From Hexactinellida sp. DTS-2022 (Eukaryota; Porifera; Hexactinellida), in assembly GCA_028753945.1 (NCBI GenBank), contig JAPNXP010000014.1, forward strand, positions 2,170,001 through 2,234,000: a stretch of DNA of 64,000 nucleotides. The letters are read 5' to 3'. The number at the start of each line of letters is the position of its first letter. The stretch's first letter is position 1. Of this stretch, positions 11,511-21,200 are shown in pieces. The notes beneath the pieces are model-generated. The model saw only the letters and a program-made list of their open reading frames with translations. It searched no databases and had not been told where the DNA came from. A program made the translations under genes and the position numbers.

Positions 11511-12576
11511 CATAGACTCCTTAAGTAAAGGACTGGAACGTCGCGATCTCGGGGGTTTTAACTTGAGTCTGAGAGGCTCCAATTATAAAAATTGATAAAG
11601 CATTAAGTTTCCGGTCTCCAAATGTGATTTTTGGCATATAGGGGTAACTTTTGGCACCCGTCAACAATTTGAGGTTTTCACTCAAAATTTATCACACCTC
11701 GACAAGTTATGACGTCATTGTCACATTTCGAGAACCCTGGAAAGTCACTTAATCGCACATAATTCGCGCACTCTAAGAGATAAAAATCTGAAAATTTAAT
11801 AGAACATGCACATTAATGATGCGGACACTTTGGTCTCACCAGATTGCCAATATGCTTACTCATTATCACATGTTGACGTAATCACTAAAATTTCACATTT
11901 TAAATTTACTATTTAGGCCTATTTACGCTTTATAATCTATGTTAGAAGTGTATAAACCATACACCAACCGCGAAGCGTTTGGTGTGTAGTTGGGTTCTGC
12001 CGAAAAGCGACCTAGCAAGCGAAGCGCATTAGTATATATAGATATACTGTAGCATCAATCTATATAGATACTAGCGTGCTTCGCGGAAGAACCCAACTAC
12101 ACACCAACCGCTTCGCGGTTGGTGTATGGTTTATACACTTCTAACATTGATTATAAAGCGTAAATAGGCCTAAATAGTCACATTTAAAAATGTGAAATTT
12201 TAGTGATCACGTCATCATGTGATAATGAGTAAGCATATTGGCAATCTGGTGTGACCAAAGTGTCCGCATCATTAATGTGCATGTCCTATTAAATTTTCAG
12301 ATTTTTATCTCTTAGAGTGCGCGAATTATGTGCGATTAAGTGACTTTTCAGGGTTCTCGAAATGTGACAATGACGTCTTAACTTGTCGAGGTGTGAGAAA
12401 TTTTGAGTGAAAACCTCAAATTGTTGACGGGTGCCAAAAGTTACCCCTATATGCCAAAAATCACATTTGGAGACCGGAAACTTATGCTTTATCAATTTTT
12501 ATAATTGGAGCCTCTCAGACTCAAGTTAAAACCCCCGAGATCGCGACGTTCCAGTCCTTTACTTAAGGAGTCTATG
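11511..12576. mobile_element. 1.07-kb near-perfect palindrome with CATAG ends and 8-bp duplication
   Basis: The two arms (about 11511-12030 and 12062-12576) are near-identical reverse complements. Outer ends are CATAGACTCC...GGAGTCTATG, flanked by ATTATAAC at 11503-11510 and 12577-12584. Most of each arm matches the Helitron-like copies at 5411-5921 and 20604-21119, with their CTAG tails meeting at the centre. CATAG ends plus an 8-bp duplication resemble the P-type transposons of this window. It therefore looks like a P-type foldback whose arms carry Helitron sequence. No coding potential. Confidence 0.7.
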
Positions 12577-12668
12577 ATTATAACTCCTAGAAACATTAGA
12601 TAACTTTTCTAGCATAGCTATAGCTGGCGCATCACAGAAATCACCTCGAATTGTACAAAACTAACTTA

Positions 12669-13119
12669 CAGTGGAATTCGGTAAGTACGTACTCTCGGAT
12701 ATTACGTACTCAGGCTCTTATTTAAATATTGACTTAAGGGATGGCCCAGGTACTGTTCACTAATAACCGATTTTTCCTCCTATCTGATCCATTATAAATG
12801 ATTCGGTTAATACGTACTCGGATAATACGTACGAATTCCCAAGTAAATAAAATGTATGTAGTAGTTTAATTCGGTTAGTACGTACTTTAGAAAAGTATCA
12901 GCAGAACTCCGTTTTATTTGGTTTAAGTGAGTAAGTGACAACAAAATACATTAATATCATACAGTTAAATATGTTATATACTCTTATACCCTACATCGTA
13001 TTCATATCATCAAAAGTCAGTATTTCGACTTGTTGATTAAGCATATGGATAAGACGTACCTCGGTTTGTACGTACTATTAATTGTCTCCCAGGGTGGTAC
13101 GTCTTAACCGAATCTACTG
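12669..13119. mobile_element. pogo-type MITE, CAGTGGAATTCGG end, TA duplication
   Basis: TA then CAGTGGAATTCGGTAAGTACG. It ends AACCGAATCTACTG then TA. It contains many TACGTACT/GTACGTAC phrases. The sister copy is 36149-36581 (about 55-65% alike by eye, same phrases). Non-coding. Confidence 0.75.
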
Positions 13120-13143
13120 TACTACAATTTCAATAACCCAATA

Positions 13144-13655
13144 CAGTGGAACCCCGCGTATCGGGGCACCTCCGTCAAAGCGCTCAGCGCCCCGATACGA
13201 GGGAGTGCCCCGATACGCGGGGTTCTAAGAAAACTCCAATATGTTTGGTTAAAACAATTAAATTAGCACCTACACAGCAAATCATACACATATAGTCAAA
13301 ACCTAGAGTTAAGGATGATATTTAAGCATTACTCACATTACAATTTCACATTATACTTTACCTACACTAGGAGACACAAATCCATGATATTCACGGATTT
13401 TTTTTTTTTGAAAAACTCCATCGATTACCTCAGCACGAGTCTCTAGCGTGAGTGGGAACGCTTAGCGGCCATGACAAAGAGTACTAAGCTGCTCAAAAGT
13501 TAAAAAAATGTATCTCAAGAGAAAATAACCTTCGGTGGAGTGCCCCGATAAGTGAATGGCGCCCCGATACGCGGGGTTATTTTTAATGGGAAAAAAACAA
13601 ATTCCCAACCGACTGCCCCGATACGAGGGGTGCCCCGATACGCGGGGTTCCACTG
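13144..13655. mobile_element. pogo-type MITE, CAGTGGAACCCCGCGTATCG end, TA duplication
   Basis: TA then CAGTGGAACCCCGCGTATCG. The right end CGCGGGGTTCCACTG is followed by TA. The GCCCCGATACG phrase recurs at both ends and inside. Non-coding; it lies only 24 bp after the previous element. Confidence 0.8.
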
Positions 13656-13899
13656 TATGAGTTTATAGCTCGTTGCATGCTCTGTTTGATAAAATTGTCC
13701 TTAAGTGCTCAGTTGTTCTTATTAACATTATTTGCAATACTTTTGCGTAACCAATAAGATAATCTACTGTATAGTATTTTATTTTAAGGTTTATGGTCAC
13801 ATTACACCACAATACAAGGGCATGGAATTTATAGGGTGATGTTACATCACACTATGACTAAACAGACCAGCCACAAGTACGCACTAGTATAGGAGGAAG

Positions 13900-14150
13900 C
13901 CAATCAACTCGTCCATAATTATTTGGTAAACTCGTGCCTATTTTAGGTACTAATGGTCTTATTTTTGGTCAACTCGTACCTCGTTTTTCGAACAACTCTT
14001 ATCTATTTTTTGGGTCAACTCGTACCTCTTATTTCGGGCAACTCGTATCTATTTTGGGTCAACTCGTACCTCTATTTCGGGCAACTCCTATATATTTTTA
14101 TGGTCAACTCGTCCCAGTAATTTTCGACAACTCTTACGCGTACCTATTCT
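13900..14150 (+). repeat. Degenerate tandem repeat with GGTCAACTCGTACCT units
   Basis: Imperfect units alternate TTTTGGGTCAACTCGTACCT and TTTCGGGCAACTCGTATC, about 60 bp per pair. The 83-residue open frame through it is a by-product. Confidence 0.6.
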
Positions 14151-14164
14151 ATAACAACCTTGTG

Positions 14165-15007
14165 TCTTATTCCCAATTTGATTAATTAATAACTTGATAT
14201 TAATATTAAATAATGAGATCGTTTTTATATAATGATGAGAAACAATAACATATTTATCATATATTATGATATCTAGCTAGATGAGTAGTTGAGCACATCT
14301 GTTTAAGAGTGGTTTATAATCTACGTAAAATATATAATATGTGTTGAACTATTCAGTGGGTCCAGCTAGACGGGCACATTTATCAAGCAATCTTTTAGAA
14401 TCTCGTATCGTCATCGTTGTTAATCGATAGTCTTCCCATGCACTGCATATCCCATTTTGAGTCCAACGAAAACGGCCTATTTGGCGTCTAGTTAACTTTT
14501 CTTCATGTACAAGTCGGACTTGTAGGGTGACCATCTTTGCCTTTGAATATTATATTTTAATTAAAAATATCATTGATTACTCAGGTTATTAAAACCAGAG
14601 AAAAATGCAGTAGTAATTTTAGGGTTGAGGGAAGTGATGCTTAATGACCTTTAGTTTTCCGGGAGTATATCTCATGTATACGACGTTTTTACAAATGGCA
14701 CACGGTCAAACTTTATGAAAGTTATAAATATATTTTCTTCTGAACCCAATCTAAATTGCTTATAGTGTCTTACTCAGTATTACAATACCACGGCAGCGCG
14801 GCCACGCAAATTAGCAGAATGCTCCATTTCGATGTAGCAAATTTCACGATTATCCGAATAGTCTGATTAACTAGAGTTGATTATAGTTAAGTATATATTG
14901 TACATGTATAGTATTTCTTACCTCTCTTAATAGTAATTCTACAAGTATATAAAATTACAAAAGGTTCCTTGTTGCAGCTCTATTTAAACTTTGCCAGCCT
15001 CCACATG
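14165..15007. other. AT-rich DNA, nothing recognised
   Basis: A 61-residue minus-strand frame (14349-14534) has a basic, protein-like composition, but I cannot connect it to a family and see no flanking splice context. No repeats detected. Confidence 0.4.
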
Positions 15008-16178
15008 CACAGTGGGCAAACCAGGGGAAATAGAGTTATTTGTCAACACCCTTGGATTACGAACTTTAATATTTTTTCAGATTCACCATCGTTTCAAACC
15101 TAGAAATACTAATTTTCGAAGTCATATACTATCGGGGTAACGAATTATATGTATTGGAATGACTGATCTAAATATATTTTCTATCTATAATTCTGTTGTG
15201 ATATTAAGATCGTAATCAAACTTGTACGATTTCTACCCATATGATGATCCACACTATCAATATGTAATTTATATCTAGACTCAAGACTGTAACTTCTTGA
15301 TGTCATTGCTGTAAATACAATTTCATTGTGGAATTGAAGCTAAATTTATAATATTTTATGGAAGGATTTATTGATTTCGGACGGAAATTTATTTGGCATT
15401 TTGGTTCAAAAACATTAGGTGCTCGGTCGTGGTCACATATTCTAATGCTTTTAAATGTTACATAGACACATTAGCAAAATATTTATATTAGTTTGGCATC
15501 CGCCCAAACCCGGCCCGGAATGATTTTTTTCAATTTACCATTGTCCCCTCAGAAAATTCATATAATGTAAATGGAATTGCTCCACTATTTATCCAATTAA
15601 AATAGTTTTTTTCTTCCATTAACTGATAGTAATACTGAATAAAAAAGCAGTTTATGATATTAAATGTCAAATCTATCGATCTCGGCATACCAAGTTAGAA
15701 ATTCATCCATGCTATGGAATTTCAGCAAAATAATTTTATGAGATCCGGAAGAAATTTTGGTCGCTAGCAATTTCCATATTATACAACTATGCTACCTAAA
15801 ACTATCTAGGGTTTCCTAAGAGTTTGCACCTGCGATAATTACACTTAACATCCATCTACCCTTTCTATAAATTCAATGAGGTGTAGAATACCTGGGTTAA
15901 GACTAACATTTCAATTATTATACCCAAGTTTAAGATGTATTATCAATAATCATGGGTGATTATTGATTAATATATGATTGTTATAAAACCAAAAATATAA
16001 TAAATCAAGAATTTACCATTGATTGTACAAAACTACTGTTAGGAAACTACATATATCATTTTTTATGATGCCATTCGGTTTGCTGCTACCTATAACCTAT
16101 ATGTCAATAATACTTCATTAGAGTCTATCTAGCATAGTTTTCCTATTTCCACTTATACCCCTGAAAATGCCCACTGTG
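15008..16178. mobile_element. Non-autonomous transposon with CACAGTGGGC termini (Transib-like?), copy 1
   Basis: It begins CACAGTGGGCAAACCAGGGG and ends GCCCACTGTG. The flanks carry CCACAT on both sides with a one-base offset. It is homologous to 26808-27958: TGCGATAATTACACT and TAACCTATATGTCAATAATA occur in both in the same order. Heptamer CACAGTG is the usual Transib terminus, and the other copy has a 5-bp duplication. CACTA-type is an alternative. No transposase. Confidence 0.65.
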
Positions 16179-16179
16179 C

Positions 16180-16795
16180 CACATTGTTATTAGTTCTTAT
16201 TAGTTGATTATAAACACTTAGGAATGTATCAAGCACAAAATATCTGGGGGGGGATGGAATGTCCAGGGTTGGGCATTAGAATTGTGAACTCCGTTGGGTA
16301 GGGCCTTTCGGTCAACTGTGCCAGTTTTTGCACGTTCTTTCATAAGAACTGAATTTGAGAAAGCATCTTTTAAGAAAGTTGAATATCTTTATTATACCCC
16401 AGGGCGGCGCGAAGGTGGGGCCTGTGACGTTGTGCCCCACCAGTGGCGGCTGGCTAGAGCCGCCACTGATATACGCCAAAAATTATTTTCTAAATTAATA
16501 CGAGTGTGAAGTTGGCGCAGTATTCAACTGAGCACAGATCAAATCCAAATTTGAGGCCCTTCCCATAATTTGATTTTGCAAAAATTACACACCTTAAAGG
16601 GGAGATAGGGACGTTTTTGATTCTGAATAAAAATCTAAAAAAAATATTTTTTGTATTTGTTTTTTTACATTATGTCTAAGCACCAAAAAAGATATTTTTT
16701 GACAACAGTTTTTCGAAATTGAATCTAAAACTATGCAAAGTTTGCATACATGTTTGTGACTGAGGGACGTTTCTTATGTCAAAATATTTTTAGAT
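16180..16795. other. Mostly unannotated; contains a repeat shared with 62930-63005
   Basis: Positions about 16258-16330 (TTGGGCATTAGAATTGTG...) match the complement of 62930-63005. Between 16390 and 16480 there is a short GC-rich stretch with an inverted GTGGCGGCTGGC/GCCGCCAC. No gene is recognised. Confidence 0.4.
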
Positions 16796-16985
16796 AATAT
16801 TTTTACTGTGCCGACTATAATATAGTACAGTGGCCCAGTATTGAAATCACTGCCTTTATTACTGTGCCGACTATACTATAGTATAGTGGCCCAGTATTGA
16901 AATGACTGCCTTTAATATAATTACTGTGCCGACTATACTATAGTACAATGGCCCAGGATTGATCTTACTGCCTTTATTATTATTA
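16795..16985. repeat. Terminal satellite of the large foldback family, left end
   Basis: Three tandem units of about 62 bp built on GTGCCGACTATA.TATAGTA.AGTGGCCCAG, each itself palindromic, followed by TTGAAAT.ACTGCCTTTA. The same unit in reverse closes the foldback elements near 37030 and 42860-43510. Confidence 0.75.
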
Positions 16986-17710
16986 TGTTTTTTTTCTCCG
17001 TAGACGGTCCCCTGGCCAGAGTTTTATAGTTGATGGCCTGAAACTTGGCATGTAGGTGCGTATGGACTGTCTAATTTGCACCTGGGGTTACGATTTTTGA
17101 CTAATAAATTTTGCACACATCTTTAACACCTTTCAAAATTTGTCTGGTCCATAACTAAAAAGATGTTTTACTAAACCCCCATATTTTATTTCATATTTGG
17201 ATTCACCATAAAATTCTGCGTCTGATGGGAGAAAAAAATTTCAATAAAGGGGTCAATCTTTGACATAAATGGGGGTTGAAATTTCTTTGTTTACTCACAC
17301 TTCAATTTCAGTAAAGTGTTAAATCTAATTCTATTATTACAAATTATAATAATTACGTGTATATTGATTTAACTTGTTAAATCCTACTCTAGTGATTCAA
17401 CTTGCCATAATTATATTGATTTAACTTATAAATTCCAGCTGGCTTCTATTTAATTCTAGTATAACTATACAATGGATTAAATAAAATAATATAATATAAG
17501 GAATTTGTTGACTCAACTCAACCAACAATGGATAACATTGCTAAAATAAATAACTAATAATATAACTTATTATCAATACATAATGAATGAATGGCATTAA
17601 ACTAAAGATGGTTTATGATAGAAACTAACTTCAAATTTATCTACCGTTCCTTGTGACTCCGACCAATTAACAAATGGTTTTTCACACCTTGGGCGTTGAT
17701 GACGTGGCGA

Positions 17711-17836
17711 AAAAATCCCAAATTGCAGCCTGCGCCGACAGCATGTTCCTTTGGAGGCACTATCTATAAACCACCAACAAAATATAGTGCCACCAAAGGA
17801 ACATGCGTCGGCACAGGCTGCAATTTTGGATTTTTA
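17711..17836. repeat. Near-perfect 126-bp hairpin, copy 1
   Basis: AAATTGCAGCCTG.GCCGACAGCATG pairs with CATGCGTCGGCACAGGCTGCAATTT across a short loop. The two arms differ in one internal phrase: TTTGGAGGCACTAT on the left, the complement of TTTGGTGGCACTAT on the right. This marks orientation. Confidence 0.9.
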
Positions 17837-18550
17837 TTACTGATATACTTTCTCCGTAGACGGTGCCCTGGCCACACCTTTATACATTGAGTACTGAAAC
17901 TTGGCATGTAGGTGCGGAGTGACCGTCTAATTTGCACCTGGGGTTCGATTTTTGATCAAATTATTTTAACACCTATTTAAACTAATTATGGCTCATAACA
18001 TTAAATAATAAATAGTGAGCTTCAAAAAATTTCCATATTTGGATAGAGAATTAAATTCTACACCTTTTCACAGTGCACGAATTTTCAAATTGGGCTTAGA
18101 TTGTACCACAATTGAGTTGAAAATTTCCTTTGTTTACTCGCACTTCAATTTCAGTAAAACTGTTAAATCTAATTCTATTGTTTCAACTTGTAATAATTAT
18201 ATTGATTTAACTTGTTAAATCTTACTCCATTGTTTCAACTTGCGATAAATATATTAATTCAACTTAGAAATTCCAGCTGGTTTCTATTTAATTGTAGTAT
18301 TACTATACAATGGATTAAATTAAATTAAAATAACATATGTAATTTGTTGACTTTACTCAACTCACCGGGATAACATTGCTAAAATAAATAACTACAGTAA
18401 TAATATAATTTATTTCAATACATAATAAATGAAGAAATTAAACTCAAGCGGCTTATGATAGAAACAAACTTCAAATTTATTCACCATTCCTTGTGAATCA
18501 GACCAATTATCAAATGGTTCTTGACACCTTGAGGCGTTAATGACTTGGCG

Positions 18551-18675
18551 AAAAAAATCCAAAATTGCAGCCTGTGCCGACAGCATGTTCCTTTAGTGGC
18601 ACTATATTTTGTTGGTTGTTTATTGAGTGCCTCCAAAGGAACATGCTGTCGGCACAGGCTGCAATTTTGGATTTT
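18551..18675. repeat. Near-perfect hairpin, copy 2
   Basis: Same stem as 17711-17836. Here the left arm carries TTTAGTGGCACTAT and the right arm the GGAGGCACT version, so the loop-side core is in the opposite orientation to copy 1 although the surrounding arm is the same way round. Confidence 0.88.
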
Positions 18676-19031
18676 CTTTCAAACTATTTTATATAAAGGA
18701 TTTGTAGGATTCATTAACAAACGAACTAATGAACCAACAGATTGTTGTAACCATAACAGTTTTATTGTAACAGCCGCAAACAATTGTATAGAAATGGTAT
18801 TTATCCTAAACAAATTACACTTTTCATCTAAATGTTTCCCTATAAAAACCAAAACAATTGATAATTAGATAACCTAACAATTATCCTGATTTCTAAAAAT
18901 ATCTCTTTCGATACTGGCATAAAATCTAATGGACAAAGGTAATTATAATATAAGTAACTATCGATTCTCCATTAAAACCCAATAACTTTAAAGTAAGTTT
19001 TATGATATCTTTTAGCTCTACCCACTGATTT

Positions 19032-20603
19032 ATGCAAGTTCGTCTCATTTGTGAAACAAGAGACCTTAGCCTTGACACTTTTACACAGAGCTGCACTAAC
19101 CCAAACTCTATTTGGGGCGATCTGTCCAAGTACATATTTGGGATTAATAGAGATTATTTAAGGAAAAAGCTGTATCGTAAATGGAAAAACAACGCAAGTG
19201 CAATTAAATTAATGTTGGAGAATAAAGTCCTTGATAAGCCATCTGCTTCCAGCTTTTAGGTTTGTATTAGCTTAGATGCACTTACTGTGGAAAAGAGAAC
19301 TTCTTTAATAACCTCAAATATGATGAGCAATTCGAATATTTTAGAAAACATGCTTTGCGTTAGCTCTAGTGAACCTGAAAATGTTGATTTTCCAATTATT
19401 AATGCATTTGAAAAAGTCTTCTTATAGTAGAAATTGTTTCGGCGAGTTTTACATAGATAGAGAGGAGTTAAATAGCATAAGTTACATAGATGATGATGGT
19501 AAATATCGATTGAATATAGCAGGGTTGTATCAACTCATTTTGAGTTGGCAAAACAACTCATTTTTTGTCTACCAACTCATTCAAATTTCCTTCACCAACT
19601 CATTCAACTCATTCATTTTGCTGTTACCAACTCATTCAACTCATTCAAGAAAATGAGTTGATTCTGCCAACTCATTTTTTATTAAACTAATTGTAACTAT
19701 TACTAATTAACGTATATCTTAAATCTTCAGTTTAATAATACATTTACAGCTGCGTCGGTCGGCTCTCAAAAGTGATCCGGCCAAATTTGGATCTCCCTAC
19801 GCATTAATGTTACGACAAAGTGAAAGTTGTCTGGCCATGGTCGGAAGTAGGGTTGTATCAACTCATTTTTTGTCTACCAACTCATTCAACTCATTCATTT
19901 TTCTGTCACCAACTCATTCAACTCATTCATTTTGCTGTCACCAACTCATTCAACTCATTCAAGAAAATGAGTTGATTCTGCCAACTCAAAATGAGTTGAT
20001 ACAACCCTGGAATATAGAATGGACTAGTCTAATAGCTAAAAGAATTTCCGAAATAAATCCAATTTGTGTTTTAAAGTTTAAACACTATTGGTTCAAAAAA
20101 TGTGATAGTAGGAAATTTAAATCCCCGTTTTTCAAAGCGTGGGCAGTATGTAAATTCTCTATTTGTATTTCTGTAACTTTTTCAATTGAGAATGATTTTA
20201 ATTCAATAGATTATAATGCTATAGCTATCGGCTATCAATCCAATGGTGATATTTCGTTAGAACATGTAAATAATAAAACTACTCATGCACGTCACATTAT
20301 TTCATGTGTAAGAAAAAATGGGGGAAATATTAATTAATAATTCAGCAAGTAATATTTTTAAAGACAATTTATATTGGAAAAGAACATTGAGGCATTCCAA
20401 AGAGGTAATTTCTCTAATCTAAAATCCCAACAAACTTTAAGAAGAATTAAATCAACTTGAACTATTTAGTAGGTTCTCCAATGACGATATAATAGATATA
20501 TTGGAAACTCAAAGTCGTTTCGTTTAGAGTTCCTGACGATCAAATAGCTGGTTACATTCAATATATGGTACAAGACCCATTTATTATTCATTTATCTATA
20601 GAT
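19032..20603 (+). pseudogene. Unidentified protein gene, broken by frameshifts and insertions
   Basis: I cannot name this family. Protein-like segments run in order: 19032-19256 (RRLY-like phrase YLRKKLYRKWKNN), 19410-19519 (CFGEFYIDREELNS), 20010-20330 (KSPFFKAWAVCKFSIC, then THARHIISCVRKNGG), 20330-20420 (NIFKDNLYWKRTLRHSK) and 20520-20603 (DDQIAGYIQYMVQDPF). They lie in changing frames with two or more indels and stops. A hAT MITE (19520-20009) splits it with an exact 8-bp duplication, and a Helitron-like copy truncates or interrupts it at 20604. It is probably a mobile-element gene rather than a host gene, judged only from its setting. Confidence 0.5.
19520..20009. mobile_element. hAT MITE with CAGGGTTGTATCAACTC ends, 8-bp duplication
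   Basis: The left end CAGGGTTGTATCAACTC and the right end GAGTTGATACAACCCTG are complementary. GAATATAG flanks both sides (19512-19519 and 20010-20017). The interior is rich in ACCAACTCATTCAACTC repeats. An internal partial end at about 19848 suggests a duplicated terminus. It interrupts the unidentified gene. Confidence 0.88.
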
Positions 20604-21119
20604 TCTATACTATTAAAACACAAGCCTGTATATGTGAGTGTATGTATATATTTGTTTGTATGTTACGAGTTGATTGAAGAAAGTGGACGGTTTCCAAATG
20701 TGATTTTTGGCATATAGGGGTAACCTTTGGTACCCGCCAACAAGTTGAGGTTTCCACTCAAAATTTCTCACACCTCGACAAGTTATAACGTCATTGTCAC
20801 ATTTCGAGAACTCTGAAAATTCACTTAATCGCACACAATTCGCGACCTTTAAGAGAGAAAAATCTGAGAATTTAATAGAAGATGTACATTAATGATGCGG
20901 ACACGTTGGTCACACCAGATCGCCACTATGCTAACTCATTATCACATGATGACGTAATCATTAAAATTTCACATTGTTAAATTTGACTATTTAGGCCTAT
21001 TTACGCTTTATAATCAATATTAGGAGTATATAAACCACAGTTACCACACACCAACCGCGAAGCGGTTGGTGTGTGGTTGTGTTCTGTCGCGAAGCGACCT
21101 AGCAAGCGAAGCGCGCTAG
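20604..21119 (+). mobile_element. Helitron-like non-autonomous element
   Basis: The 5' end is TCTATACTATTAAAACACAAG. The 3' end is a hairpin (ACCAACCGCGAAGCGGTTGG) followed by ...GCGAAGCGCGCTAG and a host T. No terminal inverted repeats or target duplication, as expected for Helitrons. It is the plus-strand sister of 5411-5921. A 3'-end fragment also sits at about 57668-57690. No coding. Confidence 0.65.
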
Positions 21120-21200
21120 TATACCTTAAAACAGATAGAAGTTTTTGAGTATTTACTTAACTAAGTACGAACTTAGTACTTAAGTACTAATTAATCTTAT

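Larger units (their letters stand above)
16985..18690 (+). mobile_element. Large foldback element, copy A (two arm-plus-hairpin units in tandem)
   Basis: Unit 1 runs from TTTCTCCGTAGACGGTCCCCTGG (about 16992) through an AT-rich arm to a hairpin at 17711-17836. Unit 2 restarts at CTCCGTAGACGGTGCCCTGG (about 17850) and ends with a hairpin at 18551-18675. Arm landmarks are CACCTGGGGTTACGATTTTTG and GGATAACATTGCTAAAATAAA. The reverse-oriented partner arrangement is copy B (40440-43510). Non-coding; mechanism of movement unknown. Confidence 0.7.

Noticed and set aside
14349..14534. 61-residue minus-strand frame as a gene
   Set aside because: Protein-like in composition but no family, no splice context and no neighbour supports it.
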